A stretch of 44,735 nt of DNA from Bacteroidaceae bacterium (GCA_017468985.1 JAFUHF010000017.1:1-44735), one strand, 5' to 3'. Shown: positions 9,430 through 18,898, counted from the stretch's first letter. Notes: generated from the letters alone by a model not told the origin. Numbers and translations: made by a program.

Positions 9430-9921
9430 ATGACAGATAAAAACAAACAAAAATCTTTTATTGAGGAAGATGTAGTTTCTTTAGATGATCTTAAGAAATT
9501 ATCTAATGGCATTAATTCAGGTTCTTCTGGTGATGGATCTGGTAGTGGGTCTGATGGTGGATCTGGTGGTAGTGGTTCTGGTAGTACATCATCAATGATT
9601 GATGTTACAGGTAGTGGAAGAGTCGATGTTCAACGCTCATACAACTACAATGAATACAACTGGAATCTCACAGGTCACGTAGATTGGAATGCAAAAATGA
9701 AAGTAGATAAAATCAGTGAAAATGGGATGATCTCATATTACCCCAATTTCTCTACATTAGTAGTATCAATAGAGAATCCATCACTCACTATATCTGGTAC
9801 TGATTTAGATAGTGACGGAAGTGGTATATCAACAAGTGCAAATATTAAAAAAAGCGAAAATCAAATATATTTGGCAGTCATGCAATCACCTACTCCATAC
9901 AATTGTTATATTCAAAGATAG
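9430..9921 (+). CDS. Gly/Ser-rich protein, probably truncated by a frameshift
   Basis: 163 residues from ATG 9430. The first ~30 residues are charged (MTDKNKQKSFIEEDVV, then SLDDLKKLSNGI). Residues ~31-55 are almost only Gly, Ser and Asp. The rest looks like beta strands with Asn/Tyr and Ser/Thr (SYNYNEYNWNLTG; PSLTISGTDLDSDGSG). There is no signal peptide. The charged leader plus small-residue linker faintly recalls Bacteroidetes export leaders, but there is no clear GG cleavage site and this is only a guess. Just after the TAG at 9919-9921 a second frame stays open to 10055 with similar composition, suggesting one base was lost near 9895-9905. The gene is much more AT-rich than its neighbours. 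Not recognised. Confidence 0.6.
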   Translation: MTDKNKQKSFIEEDVVSLDDLKKLSNGINSGSSGDGSGSGSDGGSGGSGSGSTSSMIDVTGSGRVDVQRSYNYNEYNWNLTGHVDWNAKMKVDKISENGMISYYPNFSTLVVSIENPSLTISGTDLDSDGSGISTSANIKKSENQIYLAVMQSPTPYNCYIQR

Positions 9922-10055
9922 TCATCATTGATAGTGAACCAATAACGATTGAATCAGGAACTAAAGATATTTCCGCAAGCATAAGTTTCTCAATAGAATT
10001 ATTAACAGGATATAATCCAATATTGCAGTCTTGCCAAGAATCATTGAATGTATAA
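9922..10055 (+). pseudogene. Out-of-frame continuation of the Gly/Ser-rich gene
   Basis: In the frame holding codon 9921-9923, the sequence reads IVIIDSEPITIESGTKD, then ISASISFSIELLTGYNP and SCQESLNV, before TAA at 10053-10055. It lacks its own start, continues the strand-like composition of the preceding protein and ends 36 bases before the next gene. Best explained as the original C-terminus of the gene at 9430, separated by a single-base change. A sequencing error would look the same. Confidence 0.5.
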
Positions 10056-10091
10056 CGAGATAATCTCGTAAATATCCAGTTTATACATGAA

Positions 10092-11072
10092 ATGAAACAT
10101 TATCATATAATAATCATTATTTATATATGTGCCACAGCTCTGGCATCATCATGCAGAACATCCCTTACAGACTATGGTTATAAGGGAGGGATTCTTTCGC
10201 ATTACGAACTGAACGCAACAGATATGCCAAATGCTCGCGATTTGGGACTATTAGGTTATATTGATCATAAATATCTTAATGAATCACTTTGTTACTGGTC
10301 GATAACATGCAGCGACAAGGCATATATACCTGCAGAACCATGTCTGCTACAATACACTAAAGGCCATGCATTCATCGTAGACAAAGCAGGACAATGCCTA
10401 ATCTATGAAAACATGGGAGAATACAAAGATATTCACTTTTGCGGAGGATTCAAATTAGAAGACGACGCTTCGATACGGACGAATATGAGTTTCGGAAGAA
10501 AGAAGTTGTCAAAACAATCGACGTATCATGGCCTGTATATCTCTAATAATGGAGATCGCCCGTATTGTTCGGTGATAGACATCAGAGATACACAAGCACT
10601 TACTCTTCAACTGATTTATTACGAAGGGAAGAAGCTGGGAAAGCAGGTGATGTGGAGCGTGGATGGAAATTGTCTTTATGCCCTTTCAAAGATGGAGGGA
10701 GATAGGGCCGTGATGGTTTGTTTCCCACTGCCCAAAATTGTGAACAACCAAGCTACGAGCCAAGTGATTCTCAACGATGAGCATATCATAGAAATGCATC
10801 AGATAAACGACGTAGGAAGAATCAGCAGTTTCAGCGTAGAAAACGGAACGGCCTGCCTCTTTCATGAAGAAAACGAAGCGGAATATATCAGCCATTACGA
10901 CATCAAGCATCACCATATATTATATAAGATAAGGCTCTTGCCCAACATGGAGCATCAAAAGGCCATTACCTCCAATAATGGAACCATCTTCTGGTTAGGT
11001 AAAGGAGTGATGAGCGAGGATATCTGCACCTTGTACCGCATAGGTCTTGAAAACCTTTACAAGAAGTGGTAA
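10092..11072 (+). CDS. Lipoprotein of unknown function
   Basis: 326 residues with a lipoprotein signal (MKHYHIIIIIYICATALASSC; Cys 21 after LASS). The body has repeated short beta-strand segments (AFIVDKAGQCLIYENMG; MWSVDGNCLYALSKM; ITSNNGTIFWLGKG) that could be propeller blades, and it ends LENLYKKW. Similar layouts occur in Bacteroidetes TolB-like lipoproteins (the BF3164 type), but I do not recognise a family motif. ATG 10092 is chosen because the ATG at 10087 is followed at once by a stop. The 5' half is AT-rich like the preceding gene; the 3' half approaches the base composition of the core genes. Adjacent to the Gly/Ser-rich gene and perhaps co-transcribed with it. Confidence 0.75.
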   Translation: MKHYHIIIIIYICATALASSCRTSLTDYGYKGGILSHYELNATDMPNARDLGLLGYIDHKYLNESLCYWSITCSDKAYIPAEPCLLQYTKGHAFIVDKAGQCLIYENMGEYKDIHFCGGFKLEDDASIRTNMSFGRKKLSKQSTYHGLYISNNGDRPYCSVIDIRDTQALTLQLIYYEGKKLGKQVMWSVDGNCLYALSKMEGDRAVMVCFPLPKIVNNQATSQVILNDEHIIEMHQINDVGRISSFSVENGTACLFHEENEAEYISHYDIKHHHILYKIRLLPNMEHQKAITSNNGTIFWLGKGVMSEDICTLYRIGLENLYKKW

Positions 11073-11081
11073 AGAGAGATA

Positions 11082-12008
11082 CTATTCTTTGCGGTCGGCT
11101 GGTAACAGCTTTCGCGGAGACTTCTTCATCATAGGTACAGGAGCATGGTGCATCTGCGGAGGCAGAGCTATGCTGTCGCTGTCGTGAAGCAAAGGCCGCT
11201 CCAATTCTGACGGAACTTCTGCGGCAGGACGTGGAAGATTAAGAGGCTCTTGCCTATGGAAACGAACCAAACTGAAATGATTCAGCATCAACAAACGCTC
11301 CTCTTTGGTCCAGCCGGAATGCAAATACACAAAGCCCGAAACAGATTTCAACGGACGAACGGCCGCCGTGAGCTCCATACTAAAGTCGTCGTTGACAGGC
11401 AGACGTGCCAGACGTGTGGAAACGGAGTCGTTGTCGTAACGCACCGTAAGCACGGCCACCCCATCTTTTTGTCCGGATGGATATATAAAAAATGTATGGT
11501 AGTTCCAAAGGAAACGATCACCAGGCAGAAATGTTGAATCGGCATTCAGATGAAAGGTAAGTCGATTATTGGCATCTTTAACTGAAAGCAGAACGAATTG
11601 CGGCCCATTCCAGATGTTTGCAGTGTCACCCTCTGATGATAAGTCTGCGTACACATTGGTTGCCGTGCGGTTTGTACCTAATAGCCGCGCTTCTTTCTGT
11701 ATGCGACGCTCCACATTCTGATAAATGCTGTAGAGCTGGTCCGTATGACGAGCATACCAAAGCATGGTGCTGTCGAATTGCTGTTGCGTGACGCCATGGC
11801 GACTGAGCACGGTGGTTGTGTACTGAAAACGACGGAAATCTACGCTGTCACCGCTCTGCATGGCTATGGTTCGGGCCACATGATAATCGTAAAGGAGATT
11901 CTGGAGTTTGCCAGGGCGTAACACACCATTTGGCCTGCGCTCCTTGCAAGAGGTGCACAGCATGAGAAGGGCCATGAAGATCCACATCAGACTATGCCCC
12001 TTGCTCAT
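11082..12008 (-). CDS. DUF4296-domain lipoprotein
   Basis: 308 residues. Lipobox at the start (ALLMLCTSCKERRP), then a DUF4296 region at about 30-115 (GVLRPGKLQNLLYDYHVART; FDSTMLWYARHTDQLYSIY; IQKEARLLG). The second half is beta-rich (TFHLNADSTFLPGDRFLWNY; SVSGFVYLHSGWTKEE) and the tail is basic and Pro-rich. DUF4296 has no known reaction. Its start overlaps the end of lspA by 17 bases, so it is the last gene of ileS-dksA-lspA-DUF4296. Placement next to the signal peptidase that processes lipoproteins is common in Bacteroidales. Confidence 0.85.
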   Translation of the reverse strand: MSKGHSLMWIFMALLMLCTSCKERRPNGVLRPGKLQNLLYDYHVARTIAMQSGDSVDFRRFQYTTTVLSRHGVTQQQFDSTMLWYARHTDQLYSIYQNVERRIQKEARLLGTNRTATNVYADLSSEGDTANIWNGPQFVLLSVKDANNRLTFHLNADSTFLPGDRFLWNYHTFFIYPSGQKDGVAVLTVRYDNDSVSTRLARLPVNDDFSMELTAAVRPLKSVSGFVYLHSGWTKEERLLMLNHFSLVRFHRQEPLNLPRPAAEVPSELERPLLHDSDSIALPPQMHHAPVPMMKKSPRKLLPADRKE

Positions 12009-12711
12009 CGTTTGAGGATTGGGATTCCACCGTTTCTGCCTCCTGCATTACGGGTGAAAACAACCGAGAAAGGCTTTTGTAGTAGCACAAAACTGTGGCA
12101 AAACCGCCACAAGTGATGGCAGCATCGGCCAAATTGAAGATAGGGGCAAAAAAGATGAAGTCTTCACCACCCCAAATGGGAAGCCACGAAGGAAACGTGG
12201 CATGAATGATGGGAAAATAGAACATGTCGACCACTCTGCCCGTAAAGGCTCCACCATAACCCTGCCCAAAGGGTACGAACCAGGCCGGACTATAGGATGA
12301 ACTTTCGCTGAATATCAGTCCGTAAAAGATATTATCGAAGATGTTTCCTGCTGCTCCGGCCAGCACCATCGAAAGACACACGATGAGTCCCACTCTTCCC
12401 CCTCGGAAGATGACCTGACGGATCAGATAGGCTAATGCCACGATGGCCACAATTCTCAGTGCACACAGAAAAGCTGTACCCACGAATTCCATGCCGAAGG
12501 CCATGCCCCGATTTTCGGTGAAGTAGAGTTGGGCCCATTGACCAATGAGCGGAATACTTTCGTGCAGGCACATATGGGTTTTCACCAGCACTTTTATGAG
12601 TTGGTCAGCCAGTAGCAGAAGCACTACCACCCCCACGGCTATGAAGCTGTGGAGGCGCAGTTTTGACGCTGGGAGAGATGGATGTTCTTCTGATAATGCC
12701 ATTCCGTTCAA
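11992..12711 (-). CDS. lspA: Lipoprotein signal peptidase (signal peptidase II)
   Basis: An inner-membrane aspartic protease that removes signal peptides from prolipoproteins. Four membrane helices are visible (VVVLLLLADQLIKVLV; LRIVAIVALAYLI; GLIVCLSMVLAGA; DAAITCGGFATVL). The catalytic Asp residues are D126 in GNIFDNIFYG and D196 in NLADAAIT; TENRGMAFG is the conserved N-R-G motif. At 239 residues it is longer than the E. coli enzyme (about 164) because of extra periplasmic sequence before the second Asp and a longer C-terminus, as usual for Bacteroidetes. It overlaps the DksA-like gene by 4 bases. Confidence 0.96.
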   Translation of the reverse strand: MNGMALSEEHPSLPASKLRLHSFIAVGVVVLLLLADQLIKVLVKTHMCLHESIPLIGQWAQLYFTENRGMAFGMEFVGTAFLCALRIVAIVALAYLIRQVIFRGGRVGLIVCLSMVLAGAAGNIFDNIFYGLIFSESSSYSPAWFVPFGQGYGGAFTGRVVDMFYFPIIHATFPSWLPIWGGEDFIFFAPIFNLADAAITCGGFATVLCYYKSLSRLFSPVMQEAETVESQSSNDEQGA

Positions 12712-13088
12712 TGCTTGCGCGAAAGCTTATGCTCAATGCTCAACGTGGCATGAGGCACGGCTCTCAACCTCTCCTTTGGAATCAGCTTGCCTGTAGCGCG
12801 GCAAACGCCGTAGGTTTTGTTCTCTATGCGCACTAAAGCAGCCTGAAGATTCTTGATATACTTGAGCTGACGTGCTGCAAGGGATGAGATCTCCTCTTTC
12901 GACTGCGTTGTAAAGCCTTCTTCCATTACTTTATAGGTAGGCGACGTATCATCCACACTGTTTCCATCTCGGTTCATCAGGGTACTGATAAACTGATCGT
13001 AGTCTTTCTTTGCTAAATCGAGCTTTTTCAGGATCAGTTCCTTAAACTCCAGCAATTCATCATCGGTATAACGTGTTTTTTCGGCCAT
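12708..13088 (-). CDS. TraR/DksA family protein
   Basis: 126 residues. An N-terminal coiled-coil region (DDELLEFKELILKKLDLAKK) precedes the DksA_TraR C-terminal motif YGVCRATGKLIPKERLRAVP followed by HATLSIEHK. DksA-type proteins bind RNA polymerase through the secondary channel. Here the zinc-finger Cys residues are mostly gone: only one Cys remains, which I understand to be normal for the Bacteroidetes branch, so zinc binding is not expected. Between ileS and lspA, overlapping lspA by 4 bases. Assigning stringent-response function would be inference. Confidence 0.88.
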   Translation of the reverse strand: MAEKTRYTDDELLEFKELILKKLDLAKKDYDQFISTLMNRDGNSVDDTSPTYKVMEEGFTTQSKEEISSLAARQLKYIKNLQAALVRIENKTYGVCRATGKLIPKERLRAVPHATLSIEHKLSRKH

Positions 13089-13148
13089 GATGGAATGATT
13101 ATTTGTTATTCACTACATTTTCATTTATAATTCAGGGCATCTGCAGGT

Positions 13149-16100
13149 TCAACTCACCTTACGAATGTCAACATGAAGCACAAAGTCTTCAAACTCCAGA
13201 CTACCACCCTCTACGTGGGTGGCCAAGTCCAAGCTGTCGCCCAACACCTGCGTACAGATGTAGTCTTTGAAGGACGTCACAGCCTCTCTCACTTCTTCGC
13301 GGTCTTCGAGCACGATGCTGATGTGGTCCGTAATCTCCAAACCGATGTCTTTACGATAACTTTGTATGCGCTTCACGATTTCGCGAGCCATTCCTTCCCT
13401 CCTCAGCTCGGAAGTAACTTCCAAGTCGAGTGCAACGGTGAACTGTCCCTCGTTAGCAACGCTCCAACCGGGTATGTCTTGACTCATAATCTCCACCTCA
13501 TCCTTGAGAAGGGTTACGGCTTCGCCACTTTCCAGCGTAACAGCCAGCTCGCCCTGGGCCTCGAGAGCCAGAATCTGTTCTTGCGTCAACGCTGACACGG
13601 CTTTCGACACTTGACTCATCAGTTTTCCATATTTCTTACCCATGATGCGGAAGTTGCACTTGATGGTCTTCTGCAAAGCAGTGGCATCAACAAAGCGAAT
13701 TTCCTTAATGTTCACTTCTGTCAGGATGAGATGCTTCATCTCCTCTATCTGCGCCTGTTGTTCGGGGCCTGAAATGGGGATCATGATGCACTGCAAGGGC
13801 TGGCGAACGATGATTTCGTGCTTCTTTCGAAGCGACAACACCATGGAAGTGATCTTCTGGGCCATCTTCATACGCTCTTCGAGTTGCAGGTCTATCATTT
13901 CTTCCTTCCACTCAGGGAATTTGGCCATATGTACGCTCACGTCGCCACTCGTAGTGGGTGCCATGAGGTCGGTATAGAGTCTTTCGGCATAGAAAGGAGC
14001 AAGAGGAGCCATCAGTCGGGCTACGGTTTCCAGGCAAGTGAACAAACTCTGATATGCGCTGGCTTTGTCTTGAGTCATACCGTTACCCCAGAAGCGTTTG
14101 CGGCCCAAACGAACGAACCAGTTCGACAAGTCGTTTATTACGAAGTCTTCTATGAGGCGCCCGGCCTTGGTGAGGTCGTAATCTTCGTATCTTTCAGACA
14201 CATTCTTAATGAGGGAGTGCAAATCAGACAGTATCCAGCGGTCAATCTCCGGCCTTTCGTTTAATGGAACCTCTGGAAGCTGGTTCGTGAACCCGTCCAC
14301 GTTTGCATACATGGCCAGGAAGGAGTAAGTCTGATAGAGTTTGCCGAAAAACATGCGCGAAACATCCTTCACGCCTTTGATGTCGAATCTTAGATTGTCC
14401 CATGGCGACGAATTCGTTATCATGTACCATCTCACGGGGTCCGAACCAAGTTCTTCTATCGTTTCGAATGGATTCACAGCATTTCCAAGCCTCTTACTCA
14501 TCTTACTACCGTCTGCAGCGAGTACAAGACCATTGCTGATTACGGCCTTGAAAGCCACACTATCGAAAATCATGGTGGCAATGGCGTGAAGAGTAAAGAA
14601 CCACCCTCTGGTCTGGTCAACTCCCTCAGCAATGAAGTCTGCGGGGTAGAAACCGCCACTCTCCACGAGCTCCTTGTTCTCAAAAGGATAGTGTAACTGG
14701 GCATAAGGCATGGCACCAGAGTCAAACCATACGTCGATCAAGTCACTTTCGCGGCGCATGGGTTTTCCGGAGGGTGAAACCAGAATGATTTCGTCCACAT
14801 AAGGTCTGTGGAGGTCTATTTTATGATAGTTTTCCTCGCTATAATCTCCTACAACGAAGCCTTTGTCGGTGAGAGGGTTGCTTTTCATCCATCCGGCGGC
14901 TACGCTCTTGTCAATTTCTTCAGATAGCTCCTTCACACTACCTATGCACACTTCTTCTCCCTCCTCGCTTTGCCAGATGGGCAGGGGTGTTCCCCAGTAG
15001 CGACTACGGCTCAGGTTCCAATCGTTGAGGTTTTCGAGCCACTTTCCAAAGCGCCCCGTTCCCGTAGACTCTGGTTTCCAGAGAATCGTCCTGTTGAGCT
15101 CCATCATGCGCTCCTTGCAGGCGCTGCTTCGTATGAACCAGCTGTCCAGAGGGTAGTATAACACCGGCTTGTCTGTGCGCCAGCAGTGAGGATAGTTGTG
15201 AACGTGCTTCTCTATTCTGTAGGCGCTTCCTTCGGCCTTCATTTCAAGGCAGATCACGATGTTTAAGTCTTCAGCCTTGGTTGCGGCCTTCTCGTCGTAA
15301 CCGTTGGAGCCGTTGAATCGGGGATCGTAGGCGTTCTTCACGTAGTCGCCGGCGTGGTGAGCATACTTTTCGGTGTCCACGCAGTAGGAGATGAAGTTTT
15401 CGTCCAGTTCTTCGAGGAGATAGTATTTGCCCTGGAGGTCTACCATGGGTCGGGTTTCCCCCTTCTTGTTGATGAGGTAGAGTGAAGGGATTCCTGCTGC
15501 CTTCGCCACAAAGGCGTCGTCGGCTCCGAAGGTCGGAGCAATGTGAACGATACCGGTTCCGTCTTCTGTGGTCACATAATCTCCCTGAATCACACGGAAG
15601 GCCTCGTTTTCCATCTCCACGAAGCGGTCCTTGCCGCTCTCGGAGCTGAACACCTGCTCTCCGTGCATCTCAGCGTATTGCTTTACGTATTCCGGAGCAT
15701 TCTGGTCAAGCTTCATGCATGGTTTTACCCATGGCATGAGCTGTCTATACTTCATCCCCACAAGTTCGGAGCCTTTATATCGCCCCACAATCTTGTAAGG
15801 CACCACCTTATCACCGTGTTCGTAGGCTTCAAAAGGCTTTCCTTCGCCCTCAGCACTGAGATATGCCCCCACCCTGGCCTCTGCTATCACCAGTGTCACC
15901 TTCTCATCGGTATACGGATTGAACGTCTGCACTGCCACGTAGTCTATTTTGGGCCCCACACAGAGGGCCGTGTTAGAGGGCAAGGTCCACGGAGTGGTTG
16001 TCCAGGCCACAAAGTATGGCTTTCCCCATCCGCTCATCTCTGGTTTGGGGTTCTTGATGAGGAACTGGGCCGTCACGGTGGTATCTTTCACGTCGCGGTA

Positions 16101-16703
16101 ACAGCCTGGCTGATTCAGTTCGTGACTACTGAGGCCCGTGCCTGCCGCGGGCGAATAAGGTTGGATGGTATAGCCCTTGTAGAGCAGGCCTTTCTTGTAG
16201 AGTTGCTTCAAAAGCCACCACAACGTTTCGATGTAGCTGTTTTCGTAGGTAATATAAGGGTGATCCAGGTCCACCCAGTATCCCATGCGCTCACTCAGTT
16301 CGCGCCACTCTTGGGTGTACTTCATTACATCCTCTCTACAGCGCTGGTTGTATTCGGCTACGGAGATATTCTTGCCAATATCTTCCTTCGTGATGCCCAA
16401 CTCCTTCTCAACACTCAGTTCTACGGGGAGCCCGTGGGTGTCCCACCCTGCTTTACGGGGTACATAATAGTCCTTCATGGATTTGTACCTCAATACCGTG
16501 TCCTTAATGGTTCGTGCCAGCACGTGGTGTATGCCCGGATGCCCGTTTGCCGATGGTGGGCCCTCAAAGAATACGAAAGCAGGCCTTCCCTTACGTGCTT
16601 CGAGGCTACGATGAAAGATGTCCTGCTCTTTCCAGGTCTGGAGCACCTCTTTATTGATTTGCGACAGGTTAAACGCTGTATGTTCTCTAAATTTCTGGCT
16701 CAT
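13149..16703 (-). CDS. ileS: Isoleucyl-tRNA synthetase
   Basis: Charges tRNA-Ile. 1184 residues, in the range of the longer Bacteroidetes-type enzymes. The class I signature HIGH appears as HPGIHH (55-60) in GPPSANGHPGIHHVLART, and KMSKR lies at 734-738 (GSKMSKRLGNAVNPFETI). The editing domain lies between (WTTTPWTLPSNTALCVG; ADDAFVAKA). A C-terminal anticodon-binding and DUF5915-like region follows. First gene of ileS-dksA-lspA-DUF4296; a TAATTTTG box upstream on the minus strand is its likely promoter. Confidence 0.98.
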   Translation of the reverse strand: MSQKFREHTAFNLSQINKEVLQTWKEQDIFHRSLEARKGRPAFVFFEGPPSANGHPGIHHVLARTIKDTVLRYKSMKDYYVPRKAGWDTHGLPVELSVEKELGITKEDIGKNISVAEYNQRCREDVMKYTQEWRELSERMGYWVDLDHPYITYENSYIETLWWLLKQLYKKGLLYKGYTIQPYSPAAGTGLSSHELNQPGCYRDVKDTTVTAQFLIKNPKPEMSGWGKPYFVAWTTTPWTLPSNTALCVGPKIDYVAVQTFNPYTDEKVTLVIAEARVGAYLSAEGEGKPFEAYEHGDKVVPYKIVGRYKGSELVGMKYRQLMPWVKPCMKLDQNAPEYVKQYAEMHGEQVFSSESGKDRFVEMENEAFRVIQGDYVTTEDGTGIVHIAPTFGADDAFVAKAAGIPSLYLINKKGETRPMVDLQGKYYLLEELDENFISYCVDTEKYAHHAGDYVKNAYDPRFNGSNGYDEKAATKAEDLNIVICLEMKAEGSAYRIEKHVHNYPHCWRTDKPVLYYPLDSWFIRSSACKERMMELNRTILWKPESTGTGRFGKWLENLNDWNLSRSRYWGTPLPIWQSEEGEEVCIGSVKELSEEIDKSVAAGWMKSNPLTDKGFVVGDYSEENYHKIDLHRPYVDEIILVSPSGKPMRRESDLIDVWFDSGAMPYAQLHYPFENKELVESGGFYPADFIAEGVDQTRGWFFTLHAIATMIFDSVAFKAVISNGLVLAADGSKMSKRLGNAVNPFETIEELGSDPVRWYMITNSSPWDNLRFDIKGVKDVSRMFFGKLYQTYSFLAMYANVDGFTNQLPEVPLNERPEIDRWILSDLHSLIKNVSERYEDYDLTKAGRLIEDFVINDLSNWFVRLGRKRFWGNGMTQDKASAYQSLFTCLETVARLMAPLAPFYAERLYTDLMAPTTSGDVSVHMAKFPEWKEEMIDLQLEERMKMAQKITSMVLSLRKKHEIIVRQPLQCIMIPISGPEQQAQIEEMKHLILTEVNIKEIRFVDATALQKTIKCNFRIMGKKYGKLMSQVSKAVSALTQEQILALEAQGELAVTLESGEAVTLLKDEVEIMSQDIPGWSVANEGQFTVALDLEVTSELRREGMAREIVKRIQSYRKDIGLEITDHISIVLEDREEVREAVTSFKDYICTQVLGDSLDLATHVEGGSLEFEDFVLHVDIRKVS

Positions 16704-16741
16704 ATTTCTACCTATAATGCTTGTCTCTATAAATTAGAGTG

Positions 16742-16749
16742 CAAAATTA
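16742..16749 (-). promoter_or_regulatory. Putative -7 box (TAATTTTG) for ileS
   Basis: Read on the minus strand the sequence is TAATTTTG, 38 bases upstream of the ileS ATG. A TTG on the minus strand (plus positions 16772-16774) lies 22 bases further up, slightly longer than the ideal -33 spacing. The 16704-16892 gap otherwise contains no gene I can support. Confidence 0.65.
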
Positions 16750-16892
16750 CGAAATTATCTTGGAAGTCACGCAAGTATAAGCCCGAAAGTAAGGTAAATA
16801 AAAAGCTCTTCGGTCTCCATCAGCCCCTGCTTTGCCCCATAAAGCCCGACAACTGCTTCAAGAAGAACTTTCGGGGGCTTCTGCCCCTCCGC

Positions 16893-18041
16893 TCACACCT
16901 CGCGGAACTTGAAGCTGCGGTCGGCCGTTCGTGCAAACCAGCGGTGGGTGAAGCCCAGATAGAGCAACATGGCTGCTGCGGCCAGCAGAAGCGGCACCAT
17001 CAGCTGGTCGGCCCCTTGTGCAGCCAGTATGAATCCGAGAACAAGGCCCGTCATGACTGAAAGCACGTAAGTTTGCTGCAACGTACCCCTCTGACAGTGT
17101 CCTGACAGCTTGAGGAAGTAGAGCACAAAGCGCGAATAGGCCCATCCCATGCCTATGCCGAACATCACACATGCAAAATGAAGCATGGTGAGGTCTACCG
17201 ACACCCTGATCAGTCCCATGGCGGCCATTTCGAGCAGGAGTCCTGCCACGATGGGCGCTCTGTTGTCTGCTGCTTCAAAAAAGAGTCGGTGTGTAGCAAA
17301 AGCCACGAACAGTCCCAGGGCAATCGCCCCTATGGAGGCCATCGAAAGAAACGGTGAGGCCAGCACGAATCCCTGTATCATGGCCACGGGCAGCAGGTTC
17401 GCCACCAGCGGCCACGCCTGCGGCTTCCAGAAACGGTCCATCGACAGTACGGGCACCTTGATGGGGGCTCTGAAGGACACTTTCAGGCTCATCACCAGCA
17501 GCACGGCCACGCCACAGAGTGCTCCGCCCACGAGGCCCATTCCTTTCAGGGTCAGCAGCTCTGCGAGCGCCACGGGCAGCAACATGCCAAGGGGCCACCC
17601 TATCCGGCCTGCCCAAAGATAGTAGAAATCCGTCGGTGTACGCTTTGCTGACACCGAAAGGTCGTTCAAGAGCGTGCTCCCCAGCGACATTTGCGTCAGG
17701 CTGAATCCCATCCCCATCATCAGAAAGAGTGTCGACGCCCCGAGCAGTGTTTCCACATGGACCAGCAGCACTGCAGCCAGGAGCATGAGCAGCAGCGAGG
17801 CCTCACATACGTCTTTCCGCCTGAACACCTCTACCAAACGGGAGCCCAACGGCCCCAATACAAACATTCCCACCACCATCGCCACCCCACAGCTGAGGCA
17901 CGTGGCGGCCCACTGCTCGCCGTGAGCCCCTGCCCAGGGCCTGAGCAGACGGAACTGCATGAACAGAGCCGTGGTTGAGAGCAGATTGGCTACATACAAC
18001 GGCCACAAGCTCCTCCAATGCCAGGAATGCTGATCATCCAT
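16893..18041 (-). CDS. Major facilitator superfamily transporter
   Basis: 382 residues with about 11-12 hydrophobic helices (LWPLYVANLLSTTALFMQF; WAATCLSCGVAMVVGMFVLG; GLVLGFILAAQGADQLMVPLLL). The early segment GPLGSRLVEVFRRKDV is the MFS loop 2-3 motif (G-x-x-x-D/R-x-x-G-R/K type) in diverged form. Ends in a short tail (FKFREV). Substrate cannot be inferred. It lies 35 bases downstream of panB on the same strand, so it is likely co-transcribed; a link to pantothenate precursor transport is possible but unsupported. Confidence 0.8.
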   Translation of the reverse strand: MDDQHSWHWRSLWPLYVANLLSTTALFMQFRLLRPWAGAHGEQWAATCLSCGVAMVVGMFVLGPLGSRLVEVFRRKDVCEASLLLMLLAAVLLVHVETLLGASTLFLMMGMGFSLTQMSLGSTLLNDLSVSAKRTPTDFYYLWAGRIGWPLGMLLPVALAELLTLKGMGLVGGALCGVAVLLVMSLKVSFRAPIKVPVLSMDRFWKPQAWPLVANLLPVAMIQGFVLASPFLSMASIGAIALGLFVAFATHRLFFEAADNRAPIVAGLLLEMAAMGLIRVSVDLTMLHFACVMFGIGMGWAYSRFVLYFLKLSGHCQRGTLQQTYVLSVMTGLVLGFILAAQGADQLMVPLLLAAAAMLLYLGFTHRWFARTADRSFKFREV

Positions 18042-18076
18042 CTTTTATCTGAAGGCCCTGAAAGCCTTCTTCTTTC

Positions 18077-18898
18077 TCAATATTCTTCTTCGCTGCTGGG
18101 GAAAGTCACGTTTTTCACGTCAGTTACGTATTGCCCCACTGCATCGGTTATGATTTCAGAAAGATTGGCATAGCGGCGCAGGAATTTCGGACTGAAACTC
18201 TGGTCCATGCCCAGCATGTCGTCTATCACGAGCACTTGTCCGTCCACTTCGTGTCCTGCCCCAATGCCTATCAGGGGTATTTCCAGCTCTTGCGTCACAC
18301 GTGCAGACAGCCTGGCAGGTATTTTTTCCAATACGACGGCGCAGCAGCCTGCTTCTTCCAGCAGGTGGGCGTCGCGCACCAGCTTTTCAGCCTCCGCGTC
18401 TTCTTGTGCCCTCACTGCGTAGGTTCCAAACTTGTTGATGCTTTGTGGTGTGAGGCCCAGGTGTCCCATCACGGGGATGCCTGCAGCTATAATCTTGCGT
18501 ACCGTGGCTATAATCTCCTCTCCACCTTCAAGTTTCAGGCAGTCACATCCTGTTTCCTGCATGATACGGACTGCGTTGCGCATGCCTTCCGTGCAATTCA
18601 CCTGATAGGTTCCGAAGGGCATGTCGCACACCACCAATGCACGCTTCACGGCCTTCACTACCGATCGGGCATAGATGATCATCTCGTCCAGCGTAATAGG
18701 TACGGTGGTGGTATTTCCTTCCATCACGTTCGATGCCGAGTCGCCCACCAGTATCACGTCCACGCCGGCCCCGTCTACGAGTTTGGCCATGGTGTAGTCA
18801 TACGATGTAAGCATCGCTATCTTCTTTCCCTGATCTTTCATTTCGCGCAAGCGGTGGGTTGTCACCTTGCGTGCGTCTTCTACTAGATATCCACTCAT
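18077..18898 (-). CDS. panB: 3-Methyl-2-oxobutanoate hydroxymethyltransferase
   Basis: Transfers a one-carbon unit from methylene-tetrahydrofolate to alpha-ketoisovalerate to give ketopantoate, for pantothenate and CoA synthesis. 273 residues, normal for PanB. The Mg ligands are visible: D53 in [15 protein letters not shown]92 in CDMPFG and E124 in LKLEGGE; the likely catalytic Glu is E191 in [16 protein letters not shown] and IGIGAG are further family motifs. Followed by an MFS transporter gene 35 bases downstream. coaX, which uses the product of this pathway, is at 2910. Confidence 0.97.
   Translation of the reverse strand: MSGYLVEDARKVTTHRLREMKDQGKKIAMLTSYDYTMAKLVDGAGVDVILVGDSASNVMEGNTTTVPITLDEMIIYARSVVKAVKRALVVCDMPFGTYQVNCTEGMRNAVRIMQETGCDCLKLEGGEEIIATVRKIIAAGIPVMGHLGLTPQSINKFGTYAVRAQEDAEAEKLVRDAHLLEEAGCCAVVLEKIPARLSARVTQELEIPLIGIGAGHEVDGQVLVIDDMLGMDQSFSPKFLRRYANLSEIITDAVGQYVTDVKNVTFPSSEEEY

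Noticed and set aside
15543-17060. 505-residue plus-strand ORF opposite ileS
   Set aside because: Antisense shadow of ileS, whose motifs (HPGIHH, KMSKR) and codon pattern are clear.
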